Part shown: piece after piece, positions 1 through 7,823 of the stretch
Position numbering within the stretch: position 1 is the first letter of the stretch
How the letters are laid out: every line of letters starts with the position of its first letter
Source: Paenibacillus vietnamensis
GTDB taxonomy: Bacteria; Bacillota; Bacilli; Paenibacillales; Paenibacillaceae
Assembly: GCF_020169515.1 (NCBI RefSeq)
Contig: NZ_JAHMHW010000012.1
Location: forward strand, 62,001-126,000
Reading direction: 5' to 3'
DNA length: 64,000 nucleotides
The notes under the pieces: model-generated
The model's input: the letters and a program-made list of their open reading frames with translations, nothing else
The model's database searches: none
What the model was told of the DNA's origin: nothing
Position numbers and translations under genes: made by a program

Positions 1-951
1 TGGCTGATTCCGGAGCAGCGTGTCGGCGGAATGGTCATCGTGAACAGCGATGCAAGCGCGAGCGTGAGGGATGATTTTTTCACCGAATTCATGAATCACT
101 ATTATCCGAAGAAGCAGGAGACGAAGCCCGTTATCTCCCTTTCGCAAGATGAATTGGCCCGGTTCGAGGGCACGTACCGCAACTTGAGAACGCCTTTGTT
201 CGCTTCGCAGGTGAAGGCGGAAGACGGCGTGCTGACCGTGCAGGACGGTTACGGTTCCCATACGCTGAAGCCGGTTGGTCCATTATTGTTCGAGGACGAC
301 AAGGGTGCTGCGGCGGCCTTCAAAGCCGATGAACACGGTGAGATCAAGTACTTATATTACACAATGCCAGACAGCATGTCGGAGAAAATGGACGATCCGG
401 GCCTTTACGACGACGTAGCAGCTGACAGCCCTTACGCTGATTCTATTTATCTATTGCGCGCGCTCGAAATATTTAGTGATCCGGGCGAGAAGTCGTTCCA
501 CCCCCAATCGGCGATTACGAGGGGAGACTTCGTCAGCATGCTCGCGAGACTTTCCGGTATGAAACTGTCGACGAACCCCGTTTTATTCGAGGACTTGCGA
601 GGGCACCCGCAGGCGGCATTAATTGAAACGGTTGCCGAGCTGGGCTTAGTGACTGGAATGCCGGGCATGAAGTTCGAGCCGGATCGCGCGATGACGCGCC
701 AAGAGGCAGCGGCCATCATCTGGCGCATTGTGCATTATGTGCTCGGAGCGCCACCTGTTGAGGCGAAGCTAAGCTCGGAGCCTGCTCCATGGGCTAGCGA
801 AGCGGTCCAATTTGTCGTCGCATCAGGCTTTTACGGTCCGGAAGTTGAGCAGGATGCCAGCGGCGCCTTCGATTATATGCCAAGAAAGCCGCTTCTGAGG
901 CAGGAAGCAACCATGATGATCACCAAACTATTGAGAAATCTGTTGGCTTAA
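1..951 (+). CDS. Serine hydrolase (class C beta-lactamase-like) with SLH domains, 5'-truncated by window edge
   Basis: The frame is open from base 1, so this is the C-terminal part of a longer gene. The first residues (WLIPEQRVGGMVIVNS) look like the last strands of a class C beta-lactamase/D-Ala-D-Ala carboxypeptidase-like domain. A small beta domain follows that begins FEGTYR, common after such catalytic domains. From about residue 140 (counting from the ATG at 31) S-layer homology repeats appear, with the typical ITRGDFVSMLAR and MTRQEAAAIIWR helices. By family knowledge SLH repeats anchor exported proteins to secondary cell-wall polymer, so the enzyme is probably displayed on the cell surface. 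The catalytic SxxK motif lies outside the window, so activity cannot be judged. A terminator follows directly. Confidence 0.75.
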   Translation, partial: WLIPEQRVGGMVIVNSDASASVRDDFFTEFMNHYYPKKQETKPVISLSQDELARFEGTYRNLRTPLFASQVKAEDGVLTVQDGYGSHTLKPVGPLLFEDDKGAAAAFKADEHGEIKYLYYTMPDSMSEKMDDPGLYDDVAADSPYADSIYLLRALEIFSDPGEKSFHPQSAITRGDFVSMLARLSGMKLSTNPVLFEDLRGHPQAALIETVAELGLVTGMPGMKFEPDRAMTRQEAAAIIWRIVHYVLGAPPVEAKLSSEPAPWASEAVQFVVASGFYGPEVEQDASGAFDYMPRKPLLRQEATMMITKLLRNLLA

Positions 952-958
952 TCAACCG

Positions 959-1008
959 AAATCCGGCATTGCCGTCATCCTTTATCGGATGCGGCATTGC
1001 CGGATTTT
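959..1008 (+). terminator. Intrinsic terminator after the SLH hydrolase
   Basis: Arms 959-974 and 992-1007 pair over about 16 bp with one mismatch and end in a short T run. The hairpin sits 8 bases after the stop codon at 951. Confidence 0.75.
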
Positions 1009-1799
1009 CGCACGTACTGAGTCAGATTCACCATGGAACGAGTCATTATTTTCAACCAAATGTTGTTGAGAACAACAGTTCAATTGAAGACCCATCGTTG
1101 AAGAATAATCCTACAATTGTACGATCACTTAGAGGATTTGTCGGACCAAATTATGTAACAGAAGTAAATGGTCGAAATGCCGTTATTCTAAACAATTCCC
1201 TCAATACTTCTATAGAGGGGAATTGGGAAGTAAAGGGTCTAGTGCGAAATGAGACACAATCTAATGTTGGGATCATTACAGTTGAAGCGCAACTTTTATC
1301 CAGCGATGGAACTGGATTAGATACTGTAATCACTGATTCTATGGTGAAGAATATCCGTCCAGGAGAGCCGGTACCTTTTGTAATTAAATCTATTATATCA
1401 GCATCTCAAGTATCGGAAGTTAAATGGATAACTGGTACAAAAAATATCGGAGAAAGCAAAAACATCTCAAGAGAAGCAAATATTATGGTGAATTATGAAC
1501 TTCCTTTCGGTCAGGCGAATTATATGGGAATTCCTCGGGATGATGCCCCCTATCCGTATGTTTTGGCAACATCATTTGACAATTTGAGTATTGGTATAAA
1601 GAAAGCACAAATTGTTGCAGCTTGGTTAGACGAAACCGGTAAAGTTGTATGGATTGAAACCGTTTCTCTTGACCCCGCTTTTAGTAACGGTGTTCCTCAA
1701 GACGGATCTGCAGTTTTCCAAAATATTATTGTGAAAGACAGCGAAATTGCTCCAATGCTTAACCAAATACCTTATACATTATGGGTGGTAGGGAAATGA
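969..1799 (+). CDS. Hypothetical protein with FxLYD-like repeats, possibly 5'-truncated
   Basis: The open frame begins inside the preceding terminator, so the nominal ATG at 969 is unlikely to be the true start. No ATG or good ribosome site is visible in frame for the next 350 bases; a TTG near 1099 is one option, and loss of the 5' end, including any signal peptide, is another. The body carries two beta-rich stretches (near residues 80-135 and 195-235) with the look of FxLYD-type domains: a polar strand, a turn with DG, then PGEPVPF. Members of this group are usually exported and bind at the cell surface. Its stop overlaps the ATG of the next gene (ATGA at 1796-1799), which indicates translational coupling. 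The function is not recognised. Confidence 0.5.
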   Translation: MPSSFIGCGIAGFSHVLSQIHHGTSHYFQPNVVENNSSIEDPSLKNNPTIVRSLRGFVGPNYVTEVNGRNAVILNNSLNTSIEGNWEVKGLVRNETQSNVGIITVEAQLLSSDGTGLDTVITDSMVKNIRPGEPVPFVIKSIISASQVSEVKWITGTKNIGESKNISREANIMVNYELPFGQANYMGIPRDDAPYPYVLATSFDNLSIGIKKAQIVAAWLDETGKVVWIETVSLDPAFSNGVPQDGSAVFQNIIVKDSEIAPMLNQIPYTLWVVGK

Positions 1800-2755
1800 A
1801 AATAAGATTAAAGTTTTATGTATCAATATTAACCATTGCATTAACTGTGTTTTCATTTGCTGTAAATAATTTTGCGAAAGCTGCGGTTAAATTTGGGGAT
1901 GTTCCGACGGACGACGTTTTAGCTTCAGCAACATCTAATTACAGTGGTACAGGTTTATCTAGAAATAATTTCGCTGCAATTATTTTCCCTCCTACATGGG
2001 CTGAAGTAACTGGAGCCGACACAAACTATACACCTTCCCCGATGACTGTTGGGCGTGCGGATGTTAGTACATCTAATGGTTCACAACTTTGGGCAGATGG
2101 AGTTGTAAGTTCCTCTTATAAATACGTACGGGCACACTGGAGTGCCGGTGTTGGGATGTGGCAGCTAGATTCAGCTGGTTTGGGCGCTAATATCAGTTTC
2201 CATAATGCAGTACTTAGTAACACCGCTTCAAATTTAGTGGCCGCCGAAATGGCAAGATTGTACAAAAGTTCTTCCGCAACGACTGGTGCCGGTAAAAGAG
2301 CAGCAGCCTGGAAACCTTGGTACGGTTGTGGTTCGTCTGGTTCGAAATGTGAAACTATTTATAACTCTATTTATAGTTCATCTAAAGATATCATCAGTAT
2401 TACTCGCGACACTTCTGTAGCACGTGGTGGTGGATTAGTAAGCCGATCTTGCTATAATGTAGCTGCTCCTTCTGTTACTTGGTCCTGTTATAAATATGAT
2501 CCTAGTGTTGTTCAAGGACATCAAGGATCTTGGTATTATAGCCCGTACAATGGCTCCTCCTCGCTTCAACCAGTTCCGTTACCATTTTACATATATTGGA
2601 GAGCTGATCGTTATGGTAATAAAACCGAGTACAGGCATTGGCTAACTGCGGATACAGGTTATGATACCAGTAAATGGGCAGCTCGTTCATATGGCACAAA
2701 TGCGAGAAGTTCAGTAAATTGGTATTCCAATTCACAACTTGGGACAGGATGGTAA
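1796..2755 (+). CDS. Secreted hypothetical protein, possible lysozyme-like fold
   Basis: I chose the ATG at 1796, which overlaps the upstream stop, rather than the ATG five codons earlier, because it gives a clean signal peptide: MKIRLKF, a hydrophobic stretch and AKAA near residue 32. The mature part of about 285 residues is rich in Ser, Tyr and Trp and carries at least four cysteines, including C-GSSGSK-C, so disulfides are plausible. The stretch around WSAGVGMWQLDSAGLG weakly resembles the G-x-x-Q core of transglycosylase/lysozyme-like domains, but I see no certain catalytic glutamate. Coupling to the FxLYD-like gene suggests the two exported proteins act together. A strong terminator follows. 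Enzyme function is unproven. Confidence 0.6.
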   Translation: MKIRLKFYVSILTIALTVFSFAVNNFAKAAVKFGDVPTDDVLASATSNYSGTGLSRNNFAAIIFPPTWAEVTGADTNYTPSPMTVGRADVSTSNGSQLWADGVVSSSYKYVRAHWSAGVGMWQLDSAGLGANISFHNAVLSNTASNLVAAEMARLYKSSSATTGAGKRAAAWKPWYGCGSSGSKCETIYNSIYSSSKDIISITRDTSVARGGGLVSRSCYNVAAPSVTWSCYKYDPSVVQGHQGSWYYSPYNGSSSLQPVPLPFYIYWRADRYGNKTEYRHWLTADTGYDTSKWAARSYGTNARSSVNWYSNSQLGTGW

Positions 2756-2769
2756 TTAGGGAGAGATAT

Positions 2770-2803
2770 AAAACTGCCATTTTTTAAGATTGGCAGTTTT
2801 TCT
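2770..2803 (+). terminator. Intrinsic terminator
   Basis: Ten-base-pair stem (2770-2779 with 2791-2800) followed by a T run. It ends the two-gene secreted-protein unit. Confidence 0.9.
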
Positions 2804-2895
2804 TATTGATTTATGAACTAAATGATTATAATAGCAAAAGATGAGTTCTATCTCGTTGGCGCTGAGTAAAAAATATACTCAAGAGGAGAATCGTT

Positions 2896-3720
2896 ATGAT
2901 TAAATCGTTTAATAAGAGTCCCGTTAAATTGTCCCTTCTTGGTCTTACTATGGTTTTAATATTAAGTGGTTGCGCGTTAACAAACGCAGAATCGAATGAG
3001 AAGACTGAACAAAAACCGGTTCAATCTCATAGTACGGAAAATAAAAACCAAAATGAAAATCAATCGATTCAGTTAACATTTAAACCAGTAACGATGATGG
3101 ACGTCACCCAAGGTGAGCCTAAAAAAATTTGGGAAAAAGTGAAGTCAATTAGTTTGGAAGAACAGGATGCAGCACAAGTCTCCATTCATCTATACGTTGA
3201 ACCAGGTAACGAAAACAGTGCATATGCTTTTTTGGAACATAAAGGAGAGTTATTCGAGTTCGGAGACGTTGCAGACACTTTCGGTCTGGACGATGTAGTG
3301 GTTGAATCGGTAAATCAATCGTTTCTATCAGATAAAAAGAATATAAAGGTCTTTGCTGGGATAGGCACTACTTTTACCGGTTGGGACATCATTTCGTACG
3401 ATGAAGAACATAGTAAATGGTTGAGATTTGAAGCGATAGGCCGTCCCCAAATGATCGATTTGGATGGTGATGGGATTAAGGAAATGATTGCGACGTTCGA
3501 AGGAGCCCATCTTAATGCACCAGATATTTCTATCGTTCGCTGGAATAACGGGCATTTAGAATTTAGTGAAATAGCAGCGCAAAGCGGCATATCAGACAAA
3601 TCTTACGCACGTTTAATAATCAAAGACAATCTGCCTGTTGTTGAAATTGGTGAACTAGGGATAGAAAAATCGGAATATTACAAGTATACAAAAGGACTCC
3701 TCGTAAAAATTACTGACTGA
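2896..3720 (+). CDS. Lipoprotein with FG-GAP/VCBS-like segment
   Basis: The start is an ATG with AGGAG nine bases upstream. The N-terminus is a lipoprotein signal: positive residues, a hydrophobic core and the lipobox LSGC near residue 26, so the mature protein is predicted to be lipid-anchored on the outer face of the membrane. A charged Ser/Gln/Asn-rich linker follows. Around residue 187 the text IDLDGDGIKEM is a calcium-loop-like motif common to FG-GAP/VCBS beta-propeller repeats, with DISIVRWNNGHLEF after it. Only one clear repeat is seen in 274 residues. The gene stands alone between a terminator and the rlmA leader. The exact role is unknown. Confidence 0.65.
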   Translation: MIKSFNKSPVKLSLLGLTMVLILSGCALTNAESNEKTEQKPVQSHSTENKNQNENQSIQLTFKPVTMMDVTQGEPKKIWEKVKSISLEEQDAAQVSIHLYVEPGNENSAYAFLEHKGELFEFGDVADTFGLDDVVVESVNQSFLSDKKNIKVFAGIGTTFTGWDIISYDEEHSKWLRFEAIGRPQMIDLDGDGIKEMIATFEGAHLNAPDISIVRWNNGHLEFSEIAAQSGISDKSYARLIIKDNLPVVEIGELGIEKSEYYKYTKGLLVKITD

Positions 3721-3872
3721 TTAGTGTTAATCCGAATGATTTGAGGTAAGAGAGGATTGTTCGTCAAGGGTACATTCGGGATAACGTGCAGAGTAACGCA
3801 ATTCTTTTTCATACAAGCGAAACATGTTAAACTAAAAGGGCTTTAAGGTAATTCATGAAGGAGAGTTTGACG

Positions 3873-3902
3873 ATGATCATCCAATTCATTCGCTATAGGT
3901 AA
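3873..3902 (+). CDS. Nine-residue leader peptide MIIQFIRYR upstream of rlmA
   Basis: A short open frame with a strong Shine-Dalgarno (GAAGGAGAG, 3857-3865) eight bases before ATG 3873 and a TAA at 3900-3902. The C-terminus is Arg-Tyr-Arg, which fits the Arg/Lys-x-Arg/Lys ('+X+') motif known from macrolide-dependent stalling peptides such as the ErmD leader. Its stop lies four bases before the 5' arm of a terminator. A ribosome stalled on codon 8 should cover part of that arm, so drug-induced stalling would allow read-through into rlmA. The sequence elements are observed; the drug response is inferred. Confidence 0.6.
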   Translation: MIIQFIRYR

Positions 3903-3905
3903 TGG

Positions 3906-3973
3906 AAGGTACAGATCACATAACCCGGCATTTTCGACAAATTAGCTAGGGTTTATTTGACTGTGCCTTTTTT
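3906..3973 (+). terminator. Attenuator-type terminator between leader peptide and rlmA
   Basis: The arms AAGGTACAG (3906-3914) and CTGTGCCTT (3961-3969) pair over nine bases with one G-U and are followed by six T. A small inner stem (3922-3926 with 3949-3953) lies in the loop. Its place between a leader peptide and the methyltransferase makes it a conditional terminator rather than the end of an upstream gene. Confidence 0.6.
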
Positions 3974-4007
3974 CATTCACCTATTACGAATGAGAGGGTG
4001 CTTTTTT

Positions 4008-4907
4008 GTGTTCCAAAAAAGTAAAAAGTTAATTAGTGCCGAGACATTTGAGGTGCATCAAGAGATATTTAGATGCCCATTATGTAAAAAACCGATGCAA
4101 GTCATCCATTTACAAAGCTTAGTTTGCAGCAATCAGCACTGTTTTGATATAGCGAAGCATGGATATGTAAACTTATTGTCTCGAGGTATTAGTACGAAAT
4201 ATGATAAAAAAATCTTTGAGTACAGAAGATTAATCAGCAAAGGCAGTTTATTTAATCCCTTAGATGTCGCGGTAAGTCAGATTATAATGAATCGGCACTC
4301 GAGCAATGAACCTATAAGCATACTAGATGCAGGTTGTGGGGAAGGGTCGCACTTAAATAACATACAAATTGAAATAAATCGAAAAAAACCGATGGATCTA
4401 CTGGCTGCAGGAATCGATATTTCAAAAGAGGGAATAAGTTTAGCTGCAGAAGGATATTCAAATGCGATCTGGTGTGTCGCGGACATTGCAAACTGCCCAT
4501 TTTCAAGTCAACGGTTCAAATTCATTCTGAACATTCTTTCACCAGCCAATTATTCAGAATTCCGGAGATTAATAAGTAATAAGGGGTTGGTGATTAAAGT
4601 CGTTCCCGAACAGGACTATCTAAAAGAATTAAGAGAAATCCTTTACAAGGGGTCTGATAAACAGACTTATTCAAATTCACTTACTATTAGCCACTTTAAC
4701 AAACACTTCAATATATTAGATATTGAAAGCATCCGATATCAAGCGGACTTGAGTGAACAATTAATCGAACCATTGCTCGGTATGACGCCATTATCATGGG
4801 GGACCTCTGAGGAGCGCATAGAAAAATTTCTTCAGTTGAATCTGAAACAAGTCACCATGGACTTTAAAATTCTAATCGGATCGGTAAAAAATAAACCACA
4901 TGATTAG
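4008..4907 (+). CDS. rlmA: 23S rRNA (guanine-N1)-methyltransferase, RlmA type
   Basis: The product should use S-adenosylmethionine to methylate a guanine in 23S rRNA helix 35 (G745 or G748). The RlmA(II)/TlrB branch contributes to tylosin and mycinamicin resistance. Near residue 25 there is a zinc finger, CPLC followed by CSNQHC, typical of the family. Next comes NLLSRG, then the SAM-binding loop ILDAGCGEGSHL, with GIDISK as motif II and ILSPANYSEFRRL matching the family's C(S/P)P-like region. I prefer GTG 4008 (GAGAGGGTG upstream) to the ATG at 3957, because 3957 lies inside the attenuator loop. Length, about 299 residues, fits. The leader peptide and terminator upstream suggest induction by a ribosome-targeting drug. 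Which branch (I or II) cannot be settled by eye. Confidence 0.8.
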   Translation: MFQKSKKLISAETFEVHQEIFRCPLCKKPMQVIHLQSLVCSNQHCFDIAKHGYVNLLSRGISTKYDKKIFEYRRLISKGSLFNPLDVAVSQIIMNRHSSNEPISILDAGCGEGSHLNNIQIEINRKKPMDLLAAGIDISKEGISLAAEGYSNAIWCVADIANCPFSSQRFKFILNILSPANYSEFRRLISNKGLVIKVVPEQDYLKELREILYKGSDKQTYSNSLTISHFNKHFNILDIESIRYQADLSEQLIEPLLGMTPLSWGTSEERIEKFLQLNLKQVTMDFKILIGSVKNKPHD

Positions 4908-4977
4908 ATTTTTAAGCTAACAGAAGATGATAGCTTAATGACTTAAACGAGCTGCCCGCAGCTTATAGGGCAATCAT

Positions 4978-5030
4978 GCCGGCTTAGGGGTATTCATATC
5001 AATATGCTCCCAATGCCGGTTCTTTTCTTC
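4978..5030 (+). terminator. Intrinsic terminator after rlmA
   Basis: GCCGGC (4978-4983) pairs with GCCGGT (5015-5020), with a second inner stem (GGG-TATT/AATA-CCC) and a T-rich tail. Confidence 0.6.
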
Positions 5031-5093
5031 ATAAAACCTTATGGTTATGTTAGTATTTAATCGAAACGACGATGATCGGAGGGGAAGAAAACG

Positions 5094-6677
5094 TTGTTAG
5101 CAGAACAAGAAATAGATTTGATAGAACGGTTTATGTTCAAGGGCGAGCAGGAGCTGTCTAACGAAAACAAGGCGGAATTGCAGCGCAAATTGTTGGATTC
5201 GCTTTCAAACGAAGAGATCGAGGACTACGCGTATAAAATCAATCAATTCCAAAAAACGGTGCCGAACCGGACCGAGAACACGTATTGGTTCTCGCTGCAG
5301 GAAGTAAAAAAGCTCATGCAAAATGAGTTGAATCGAAGAAAAATCGCCAAACTCGGATTAAGCTATACAAACGGCGATCCGGCTCCGATGAGCGGAGCGG
5401 AACTGGCTTCGATGCTGAAAAGCAACGTCAGATTTAAAAGCACGGACGGCATCAAATGCGCGGAGCTAAAGCTGCCGGAAGAAGATATGCAGTGGTGGCG
5501 CGACGCCAAGTTCGGCATGTTTATCCACTGGGGAGCTTACTCCATTATCGGACGCGGCGAATGGGTCATGAATAAGGAGCAAATTCCTTATGAAGAATAC
5601 CGGAAAACCGCGATGTCGTTTAACCCGCAGCATTTTGACGCGAACAACTGGGCTGAGCTGGCTAAATCGGCTGGCATGAATTACATGGTTATGGTAACCC
5701 GGCATCATGACGGTTTTGCCTTATGGGATAGCGAGGGCAGCTACGATAACTACACGACGATACAGGCAGACGCATACCGCGATTTCGTAAAAGAATACGC
5801 GGAGGCGGCGCGCAGCAAAGGTTTAAAGGTGGGCGTCTATTACTCGCCGATGGATTGGAGATTCCCGGGCTACTTCGAGCCGGTGGAGAAATACGACAAC
5901 GCACTGCTAATGAAAAAACAATGCTACGATCAAGTAGGGGAGCTAATGTCCCGTTACGGTCCGATCGATATATTGTGGTATGACGGCTCCTGGCTCGCTC
6001 ATAAAGGCTCTGACGCAGGCAGCGCTTGGCTGTGGGAGCCGGTGAAGCTGAATCAAATGGCGCGTGAGCATAACCCTAAGGTTGTCATTAACGAGCGCTC
6101 CGGTTGGGAAGGAGATTTTTTCTGCGATGAAGGCCCGCACGATGTTAACGGTAACATCATTCCGTTCGCATGGGAGAAAAACTTCAGCGTAGCCGGCTCC
6201 TGGGCATGGCAGCCGGAAAATCAAGCGTTTCCTTTCGAGCGCGTCATGGATTTAATCCTGAACGTATTCATCCGGGACGGAAACGTGCTTCTCAATGTGG
6301 CTCCGGACAAGGACGGTGTCGTGCCGGACGATCAAGTCGAGCTGTTCCGCAAAATTGGCGAATGGATGCGCGAAAACGGCGAGAGCATTTACGGCACTCG
6401 CGGGGGCCCGTTTCAGCCGGTAGATAACGTGTACGGCGCGACTTACCGTGAAAACACGGTTTACGTTCATATCTTAAACTTAGACGAGTTCGGTAAGCAG
6501 ACGATTCCGGCACTTAAGCAAAGCATTGTATCCTGCACTCTGCTAAACGGGGAGCAAGTACCATTCTCGCAAAATGATTCCGGCATCACCATATCCGTTC
6601 CGGAATCGGGAGGCAATCCGATCGATACAATCGTAAAGCTGGTGCTTGATGCGGACCTTGAGGGCGTTTTAAGTTAG
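5094..6677 (+). CDS. Alpha-L-fucosidase (GH29) with N-terminal extension
   Basis: GH29 enzymes remove alpha-linked L-fucose by a retaining mechanism. The domain starts near residue 130 with WWRDAKFGMFIHWGAYS. It continues with RHHDGFALWDS (His204/205), KVGVYYSPMDWR and ILWYDGS, where Asp297 is at the position of the catalytic nucleophile. The acid/base is less conserved in this family and I do not assign it. The start is a TTG at 5094 with GGAGGGGAAG six bases upstream. There is no signal peptide, so the enzyme is probably cytoplasmic and acts on imported fucosides. Residues 1-125 are an acidic, helical extension not usual in GH29 and not recognised by me. A clear terminator follows and the gene appears monocistronic. 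Confidence 0.88.
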   Translation: MLAEQEIDLIERFMFKGEQELSNENKAELQRKLLDSLSNEEIEDYAYKINQFQKTVPNRTENTYWFSLQEVKKLMQNELNRRKIAKLGLSYTNGDPAPMSGAELASMLKSNVRFKSTDGIKCAELKLPEEDMQWWRDAKFGMFIHWGAYSIIGRGEWVMNKEQIPYEEYRKTAMSFNPQHFDANNWAELAKSAGMNYMVMVTRHHDGFALWDSEGSYDNYTTIQADAYRDFVKEYAEAARSKGLKVGVYYSPMDWRFPGYFEPVEKYDNALLMKKQCYDQVGELMSRYGPIDILWYDGSWLAHKGSDAGSAWLWEPVKLNQMAREHNPKVVINERSGWEGDFFCDEGPHDVNGNIIPFAWEKNFSVAGSWAWQPENQAFPFERVMDLILNVFIRDGNVLLNVAPDKDGVVPDDQVELFRKIGEWMRENGESIYGTRGGPFQPVDNVYGATYRENTVYVHILNLDEFGKQTIPALKQSIVSCTLLNGEQVPFSQNDSGITISVPESGGNPIDTIVKLVLDADLEGVLS

Positions 6678-6710
6678 GAACAGAAAAGAACTCAATAAAT
6701 GCCGCGGCGA

Positions 6711-6737
6711 ACCAGTCCATTAAAGGACTGGTTTTTG
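6711..6737 (+). terminator. Intrinsic terminator after GH29
   Basis: Arms ACCAGTCC (6711-6718) and GGACTGGT (6725-6732) followed by a T run. Confidence 0.9.
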
Positions 6738-6792
6738 TTGTGGCAATTTGTTCCCTTACAGGAGGATAAACAAAGAAAGATTGAGTAGGACA

Positions 6793-6835
6793 GAAAAAAC
6801 AGCATAAGGCTGCCACGGAATGAATTGGCAGCCTT
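6793..6835 (-). terminator. Intrinsic terminator for the minus-strand helicase fragment
   Basis: AAGGCTGCC (6806-6814) pairs with GGCAGCCTT (6827-6835). Read on the minus strand, the stem is followed by a run of T (6794-6799). It lies 15 bases past the stop of the SNF2-like gene. Confidence 0.8.
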
Positions 6836-6849
6836 ACTGCGGGGTTACA

Positions 6850-7464
6850 CTATGGGTTTCGGCATTCCCGATATTCGAACTCGTCGATTTTGCCAGACGT
6901 CAGGAGATAATATATGGTCGCTTCTTTATGATATGAAGTTTGTCGCGATATGCGGTTGTTGCGCTGCAGTATATCAGAGTTACGGGCCGGATAATCATAG
7001 TGGACAAGATGATTTGCCGCCGTCACGTCGAGGCCGGTGTTGACGGAATCCGTAATAAGCAGAACGGTGGAATCCGGGGTTTTATTAAATCTGTGAATCA
7101 TCTCATTGACCTCATGGACGGAAAGCTGTGTCGTAATAATAAAAATGCCCTTGATTTCCTCGTCCGCAGAAAGCTCGTCTAATAAAAGGGCGGTGACGGC
7201 ATTCGATTTGGAGATGACGACCGCCTTTTCCCTTCTGTCACTCACATCCCGGATGATGGACTTCAGCATGTTCAATTTTTGAGGATTCTGGTTGCACAAA
7301 AGCGCCATTTGCTCTTTTATCGCCATGAGCTGTTTTTTTTCATGAATGGAGGAGGCCCGGCTATTTCGCTCGGAAGCCGTAAAGTAATCATTCAAAAGCT
7401 TCAAGTATTCGGTTTCATAATCGGGCTCCAAGGATACGACGATCTGTTTTTCAGTGATGTTCAT
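6850..7464 (-). CDS. Stand-alone SNF2/helicase C-terminal domain protein (probable remnant)
   Basis: The frame extends upstream to 7650, but the best start is the ATG at 7464, with AGGAAGGA nine bases before it, giving about 204 residues. The C-terminal 120 residues look like the second RecA domain of SNF2-family helicases. Residues of motif V (NTGLDVTAANHLVHYDYP) and motif VI (ILQRNNRISRQ, with the arginine finger pattern QRxxRxxR) are present. Motifs I, Ia and II (Walker A and DExx) are absent from this frame and from the 350 bases upstream, so it cannot hydrolyse ATP alone. It has its own ribosome site and terminator, so either it is a trimmed helicase gene that is still expressed or a remnant that kept its 3' end. 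Confidence 0.6.
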   Translation of the reverse strand: MNITEKQIVVSLEPDYETEYLKLLNDYFTASERNSRASSIHEKKQLMAIKEQMALLCNQNPQKLNMLKSIIRDVSDRREKAVVISKSNAVTALLLDELSADEEIKGIFIITTQLSVHEVNEMIHRFNKTPDSTVLLITDSVNTGLDVTAANHLVHYDYPARNSDILQRNNRISRQTSYHKEATIYYLLTSGKIDEFEYRECRNP

Positions 7465-7672
7465 GATATCAGTCATCCTTCCTGCTCTTCTATTTCTTTG
7501 GATAATAGCAACGTAACTTATGATACGGTTCTCTCGGTGAAATGGCAAGCTTGTTAAAATGGGATTTATATACATCGCAGGTGTGTTTGCTGAACAATAG
7601 TAGGCTTTCAATACTTCAGTACATTGAAGGAAACACGTTGTGAACGGCATTCGATGAGCTAACGGAGACGAG

Positions 7673-7733
7673 GTAGTTCAACCCAAACAGGGAGCAGCTC
7701 ACACGGCAGCAGCTCCCTGTACTCGTTGAACTA
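7673..7733. repeat. Large imperfect palindrome in intergenic DNA
   Basis: GTAGTTCAAC (7673-7682) pairs with GTTGAACTAC (7724-7733), and inside it CAGGGAGC (7688-7695) pairs with GCTCCCTG (7712-7719). A broken third copy of the same words (GTTGAAC, AAGGGAGCAG) follows at 7754-7774. No gene is seen between 7465 and 7823. It may be an extragenic palindromic element or a two-way terminator without T run. Confidence 0.6.
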
Positions 7734-7823
7734 CGTTCCCTCGTGGTACAGAAGTTGAACGTTACAAGGGAGCAGTCAACAGCAAATGCAAATCCAACAA
7801 CTCTACTTCCAGGGACCTTAATT

